A stretch of DNA of 64,000 nt, from positions 1,357,317-1,421,316 of the forward strand of contig CAJSYZ010000012.1 of assembly GCA_910574455.1 (NCBI GenBank), in the 5' to 3' direction. The notes under the pieces are model-generated. The model did no database searches. It was not told the DNA's origin and worked only from the letters and a program-made list of their open reading frames with translations. Positions 58,976 through 64,000 of the stretch are shown here, piece after piece (position 1 is the stretch's first letter; the number at the start of each line of letters is the position of its first letter). Both the position numbers and the translations under genes were made by a program. This DNA comes from Trichaptum fuscoviolaceum. Lineage: Eukaryota > Basidiomycota > Agaricomycetes > Hymenochaetales > Trichaptaceae.

Positions 58976-60193
58976 AATCTATGGAAATGTTATGCAATGG
59001 GGGACCTCGTACTGCCGGAGTCCTTACAAGCTTCTGAGTTAATGAACTATGTATCTAAGCTCAACAATATCAAATCCACATTCCAGAGTCAAGAGGATAG
59101 TAGATGGTTGCGCACCTTGTGAGTCATACTCTCAGACTTTTTGTGTCCTTGAACACAGACAAAGATCAGACAAAATTTCTGCCAGTTGAAGGGGGATATA
59201 GTACTTTCACCATACGTTAGGCGTGGGGGTAATTTTATTGCGTCCCCCTCGCGTACCAGACTATGTATGTGTGCACTTGATTATAGAAAACATTATATTA
59301 TCATGATAAATATACAACACCCGAGCGTTCATCAAGGGATACATAACAACGTGAGTTCAGTTATCAATAAGCTAATCAAACTTTACTAAGTATTCTGTTC
59401 TCAAATGGGCACAAGAGATAAGACATACTACATAAAGTAGCATCCGAACTCACAGTCTCGTCTCCTCCTTAAGTTGCTACGCATGCTAGTCCGTGCTTAA
59501 ATTATCATAGCTTTACTTTCTGATAGGGGAGGCCGCGAAGCGAGGCGTAGTCGGAGCTTCTGCTGCCCCGGCATTGCTAAAGGCCTGTATATACCCGCGA
59601 GCGATGTTTGCCGCCGAAAATGACGACCATGTCAGTAGTAGAGGCGTCAAGATAACACAAGAATACTATATGCACGCCCCGATGCATCCGGCAGCGTTAG
59701 TAGCCCTTGTCTTTCTGAGCGCTGAACAGGACGCACTTGACAAGTTGAAGATGCACGATTTGAGGAGGTTTGTATGCGGACAGTATTCAAGTTGCTTCCT
59801 CGGCACAAGCGTTTACTTCAGCACCATCTCCGAGTCACTCACCGCTCAGCCTAGCACTCAATCCCCTCTCTCGCCCTTTACCTACTAGCAACTACGCACT
59901 GTTTGTTTCCGTCTCTTCACTCTGCTGTACGCCGCATACGCCTTTCAAAGTTCCAGCTCCTACACAATTTCACAACGATCAGTGCATTTTTTATTAAGAT
60001 CACCTTAGTGAGAATAGCTCACCAGGTTCAATTCCAGTTAAGGTCAGTTTTCTCGTGCTAAACTTGTATCTGGAGACTGGTCTCTAATGACTGGTGCCGT
60101 TGCCCAGATAGTTGCCAATCGCGCAATCTGGTACGCAGAATATCGGGTCTAAATTAACTCTGAAGTCGAACCTGCGCGACAGAATTCGACAAA
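58976..60193. promoter_or_regulatory. Divergent intergenic region between the two paralogs
   Basis: A 1.2 kb spacer between the starts of the paralogous genes. A coding-like stretch on the plus strand (about 59530-59770: MFAAENDDHVSSRGVKITQE and onward, HPAALVALVFLSAEQDALDK) has protein-like composition but no start, partners or known domain. The right part contains CT-rich leader-like sequence (59850-59960). Confidence 0.4.
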
Positions 60194-61186
60194 ATGTGCG
60201 ACCCTATCACTGCGGTATTTGGTTTTCTTGAAAAATGCGCGAAGCCCGCTGCAGACGCAGCCACGTACTTTTACAAAAAACGTCGCCAAGAAAAGGAACT
60301 TATTGAGGTCGTTTGGAAGGATGTTATCGAGGCTCTTGCGACCAGGCATCTTCCTCATAAGTTTATAGAAAATCCTGGCCATTTCGATATCTTTGACAAT
60401 GAAACCACGCAGTTAAAGTACGGCAAATCATGGAAAGTCGCAGAGGTCAACACCGAGTATGGTCCACGCTACAGGGTCTCCTTGCTCATTTTGGGCGTTA
60501 TATCTCGAAACTTGAAGTCGAAGAGTTCGGTCAGGTCCTTCATATCATCTGTACTTGGTGATTGTGGGTTTGATCCGAGTGCACCAGTAGCACCTCCCGG
60601 GGGTGACAGCTACGTGGGCAGGAGTTATGGCATGCTCTACAAGAAGGTGCTCGGTCAAATGGCAAAAGACGTTCGGCGCCTCCCCTCTTCAGTCATTGTC
60701 AAACTGAACTCGCTCGCTATCGATGACCAGCCATGGCCAGCGACGGAGAAGGATTTCAATAATTTGGAGGAAGAGATCGAGGCTGCGCTCCTGGAGAAGA
60801 AGGAACAGTGGACTCAGGTCTTCGTACCAGGTGATCAATTCCGTATCGCTACAGGAAGGCTGCCAAAACAATACGGGGATGACCGCGACAGTGACCGCGA
60901 GGAAACGAGGATATTAGTTCCGAAGGACAAGGAGACAAACGAGATCCTTTGGATTCTGTCCGGAGCGATGAAAATTGGACATACTCTTGATCATACGAAA
61001 CAGGTGGGCATTGAGGCTTGTAGGCTGTGCCACAGCCCCAGCAATACCGTCAAGCAAGTCAAGAAGGCCATCTGGCACGCGTTTCTACCCGGCAGGCACG
61101 GTGCAGGTAAGTGATTCATGTCTGTCTTGTTTCCGAGCTTATGCACCTTCATAGAAAACTCCTACGAATCAAATCTTGTCTTCTAA
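60194..61186 (+). CDS. Uncharacterised protein, 314 residues, paralog of the gene at 57849
   Basis: I do not recognise the family. Exons 60194-61106 and 61155-61186. It starts MCDPITAVFGFLEKCAKPAA, then TYFYKKRRQEKELIEVVWKD. The part shared with the neighbour is HFDIFDNETTQLKYGKSWKV, RVSLLILGVISRNLKSKSS with VRSFISSVLGDCG, and TRILVPKDKETNEILWILSG followed by MKIGH. The neighbour has IWQLDRIDYYS, ARIMMLFIWSLTSR, STFVSEVVNQG and IRLFKPANKESERTLWWFV with KMFHLG at the same relative places. It ends with Cys-containing RLCHS and a basic KQVKKAIW segment. No signal peptide or clear membrane helix. Codon phases agree at the single intron. Confidence 0.78.
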
Positions 61187-62273
61187 TCGAATGGGCTCCG
61201 TTCGCGTCTTCGGAATGAAGGGAGTGGTGTTAAGGAGTGTACGATGTACTTAATTTAACGGATTTTGACATGCTTCGGAGGTCATTCATATCACTAATCT
61301 CGGGTTCTATTATATTGTCGACTAAAAATTCGTCTCCGGCCCATTTGTATCAGCACTTACCCTCGAAACATCGTCGCAGAACGGCACACCGATATTTTCC
61401 CCAGACAGAGCGCGGGAGTAAGTACGTAGTAGTGAAAAGCTTCAAGGAATATGATACGTCTTAGGCAGTGCTGTCAGTGCAGACATCGAGTCGGGAGGAG
61501 AAACGACTCGGTCTGGTATAGCGTGCCAATGGGAATTCAAAATTATTCAGGGCAGGTCGAATCGTGTCTTAACATTCAAGGGTGCGCTCGGATCCAGTGC
61601 TTGCGTTGCAGTGCCAGTGAGAAATAGCCTTTTAAGGCAACAGTACTACTGCTTTTGCTTCAAACCCTGTAGCACTGTTGCCTTAAAAGGCTAGCAACGC
61701 TATACAAGCACCGGATCCGAGCGCACCCCAAGTTGCCAGCACTGGCAGAAGTGTCTCCCAACGCAAATCCTTCCAATTCTTGAAGTAGTGAGTCCATCAT
61801 TCCTTTCCATGTCCTTCTAATGATGAAATGTATTGTATCGACATGACCTTCACATGATCTGAGGCCAACAGCACGGGCTTGGTCTGTGCAATTGCGCGCT
61901 CGGATATGATGTTTCCGTTGCTTCCAGCAGCGGAATGAATCTTCTCTCTGAATTTTCTTTCCACTTGCATTTGCTTCATCTGCCGCATTAGAATAACCTC
62001 AACTGACTTGACGCGTTGACTGTTTTACAGGGCTACGCTGCTGATAAGTTGTCCGTGCCTTACGGTGTAAGACATTTGATATAACAGACATACTGAACCA
62101 GCTAAATACACGAAATGATAATAAAATATGTGCGATTTTTTTTCTGCGTTAGTCTACACAATATGGCATGCTATACGAGTCGCGGCGAAAGGGATGATAT
62201 TGACTCTCCAATTTCGAGTCTTGCCGTTCCCATCCCGCAATCGTTTACTGTTCGAACCCCAAAGCAGACCACT
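61187..62273. other. Intergenic region containing the MITE
   Basis: Apart from the fold-back element, I see no gene. GCCAGTG at about 61610 falls inside the element's left arm and CACTGGC at about 61739 just outside its right end. Confidence 0.45.
61579..61728. mobile_element. Fold-back MITE-like element, 150 bp, with 3-bp target duplication
   Basis: The ends are exact inverted repeats of 16 bp (GGGTGCGCTCGGATCC at 61579-61594 against 61713-61728), extended by GTGCTTG after one mismatch. Inner arms are also inverted: CGTTGC (61603-61608) with GCAACG (61694-61699), and TAGCCTTTTAAGGCAACAGT (61625-61644) with its complement at 61674-61693. A loop of about 20 nt separates the arms. CAA flanks both sides (61576-61578 and 61729-61731), fitting a 3-bp target site duplication. 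There is no coding capacity. The superfamily of the mobilising transposase is not identifiable here. Confidence 0.85.
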
Positions 62274-63689
62274 TCACTCTGTCGCTAACTCAAGCTTGAT
62301 CTTAGCAATCGCAGCGGCAGGGTTAAGGCCCTTCGGGCATGTGCGAGCACCTTTAAATGAATACCAGTGAATAAAATGAAACAAAGCCGGTGATGTCATG
62401 ACTCACAGTTGAAAATGGTGTGGCAACGGTACATGCTCATCTCGTTCTGGAGCTTCTCGCCACGCTGTTGCTTGTACGAATCCTGAACGGAGTTTCAGTG
62501 ACAATTGTCCAAGAATAAAAACCTGCAACTCACTCGAGAATCCGCCATCCACCTATACGCTTGCATGAGCGTCGCCGGTCCAAGATACTCATCCTGGTTC
62601 CACCAGTAGCTCGGGCAACTCGTCGAGCAGCAAGCGCAGAGAATGCACTCGTACATGCCATCTAGCTTCTTCCTGTCCTCCGGGCTCTGCAGGTACTCTC
62701 CCTTCTCTGGTGGGTTATCGTTCTTCAGCCACGGCTCGATCGACTTGTACTGCTTGTAGAAGAGTGTGAGGTCTGGTACAAGGTCCTTGACGATGTACAC
62801 TGTAGTTGATGACAAAATTGTTCAGTGTAAAAAACCTTCGTGTTCCCCGCTGTGGATACGTACTGTGGGGAAGAGGGTAGATCTTGGAGTCCTTAGACGT
62901 GTTCCTGTCAATACGGCAAAGGCACGCCAATGTGTTCTGTCCGTTGATGTTCATAGCACACGAGCCGCAGATTCCTTCTCGACATGAGCGGCGGAATGTC
63001 AAAGTGGGGTCGACTTCATTCTTGATTTTAATGAGCGCATCGAGCACCTAACCCAGTGAATGTCAGTATTAAGTTCAAAGATTCCTTGAGACAAAGTTCA
63101 AAAGGCGCTGCATGCTCCATCTACAACTAAATGCATGACTTTTTGAATATGCACAGTTCGGATGAGGCCTAGACTCCCTGCAGCAAGAAAGTGTCCCGGA
63201 CACTGCAGTCATGATAGTGGACATGTCTTCAAGCTCCAAAATACGACGACCATCCATCATCCTCAAATGCATCCCTCGTTTCTCAGGCATCATTAGGTGC
63301 ATGAGCATGCGTTAAAGGTATATGCAAGTTATTGTGAATGTCTCGAGTGCGTATCCAAATCACGGGGGTAGAGCGGAGTGAAGGAATAGGCACTCACCAT
63401 GGGACCGCACTGGTTGAGGTCAATGGTGTACGACTGCAACGTCGGCTTCTTTTCGGGCTCGTCGGGATTCTAGCAAGCACATAACATCAAGCGTCAGCGG
63501 CAGTACGACGAGGTTGGACGGTAAATAAATGCAACACACCCAGCGGTAGATCTTAAACTCCTTGTTCATGACGGGTTTCTGAACAGGCTCAGCCTGGAAG
63601 CGCGCCGCCGAAGATGCAAAAGTGCGAGCCAACGGCGCTGCACGGAGGCTACGCGCAGCATTGAGCAGCGAGGAGGATGCTAGCGACAT
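62274..63689 (-). CDS. SDHB: Succinate dehydrogenase iron-sulfur subunit (complex II)
   Basis: This is the electron-transfer subunit of mitochondrial complex II. Coding order: 63540-63689, 63398-63469, 62864-63047, 62534-62799, 62407-62482, 62274-62350; 274 residues. The N-terminus ([20 protein letters not shown], then [12 protein letters not shown]) is Arg/Ser/Ala-rich and lacks acids, a mitochondrial presequence. The 2Fe-2S ligands are in [21 protein letters not shown], interrupted after residue 20 here as written: [11 protein letters not shown] and NTLAC. The 4Fe-4S cluster is in [12 protein letters not shown], and the 3Fe-4S cluster is formed by CHTIFNC with CARTCPKG. The His in CHTIFNC (His245) is the residue whose replacement gives carboxamide fungicide resistance in other fungi; it is wild type here. 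Complete, with all phases agreeing. Confidence 0.97.
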
Positions 63690-63940
63690 TGTCAACGGCG
63701 GCGGCGACAACGACGAGAGGTGGCAGAAGAAGGTGAAGTAGCGGCTGATTTCACTTCCGGTACACCTCGGGAGGTTCCGGAGAACCAAGAGTCCTCCGTC
63801 TAGCCTATCATGGTCGTCCGATTGCATGTGCGAAGTAACTTCTTAATCCAATTGCTTCAATGAGGTTGAACCTTTTTCCGATGTCCGAATTCTGAAAATT
63901 CCGGCTTGTTTTTTTCCGCTCCTTCATTTGAACTTCTGCA
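63690..63940. promoter_or_regulatory. Short divergent promoter region, SDHB and right-edge gene
   Basis: About 250 bases separate the SDHB start (minus) from the next start (plus). CT-rich sequence and T-runs at 63900-63930 precede the plus-strand ATG. Confidence 0.4.
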
Positions 63941-64000
63941 ATGGCTTCTTCCTCTCGAGTCTACTCTCACTCATATGCAGCTTTTACGGAAGACATGAAT
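63941..64000 (+). CDS. Start of an unidentified gene, cut by the window edge
   Basis: An ATG at 63941 opens a frame without stops to the window end. It begins MASSSRVYSHSYAAFTEDMN. A T-rich stretch and a CA-rich leader (CTTCTGCA) directly before the ATG look like a normal fungal start context. Twenty residues are too few to name the product. Confidence 0.4.
   Translation, partial: MASSSRVYSHSYAAFTEDMN

Noticed and set aside
60000..60060. GGTTCAATTCC, like a tRNA T-loop
   Set aside because: The bases on either side cannot form the T stem, and no anticodon or acceptor stem is found upstream. The same holds for TTCGAGTCC at about 27930.

Overview
This window looks like chromosomal DNA of a filamentous basidiomycete, most likely an Agaricomycete. 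The genes are broken by many short spliceosomal introns (mostly about 45 to 70 nt, GT-AG). They encode eukaryotic proteins such as Rad17, glycyl-tRNA synthetase, SDHB, Gga and a bestrophin-like channel, and one product resembles the basidiomycete-type cysteine-rich PriA proteins. Gene models were built by hand from splice-site and reading-frame continuity; exon lists are in each entry.

Left arm (1 to 16.4 kb): the last exon of an Old Yellow Enzyme (OYE) paralog, a RAD17 checkpoint clamp loader on the minus strand with one apparent frameshift, a 3.9 kb stretch of decayed sequence with a diverged tandem duplication, a 15-exon Dal5-type MFS transporter, transaldolase, and a glycyl-tRNA synthetase that probably serves both cytosol and mitochondrion.

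Middle (16.4 to 41.2 kb): a gene desert of almost 25 kb, full of microsatellites, two poly-C runs of 24 and 27 nt, CT-rich tracts and short dispersed motifs. The only convincing gene I found there is a four-exon gene for a 99-residue Ser/Pro-rich protein at about 21.7 kb. From about 27 to 41 kb I recognise no family.

Right arm (41.2 to 64 kb) is gene-dense: a nuclear-type PrxQ/Dot5 peroxiredoxin (minus), a secreted PriA-like protein (plus), a Bem46-type alpha/beta hydrolase (minus), a MetE-C/UROD-fold protein (plus), a full-length OYE (plus), a bestrophin/UPF0187 channel (minus), a VHS-GAT (Gga) trafficking adaptor (plus), two divergent paralogous genes of an unrecognised family (minus/plus), a 150-bp fold-back MITE, SDHB (minus) and the first codons of a further gene at the right edge. 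Several pairs are divergent and may share promoters.

Most genes are housekeeping genes and do not form one pathway. The least explained items are the divergent paralog pair at 57.8 to 61.2 kb, the fold-back element beside it, the lone small gene inside the desert, and a CACTGGC/GCCAGTG motif scattered through intergenic DNA.
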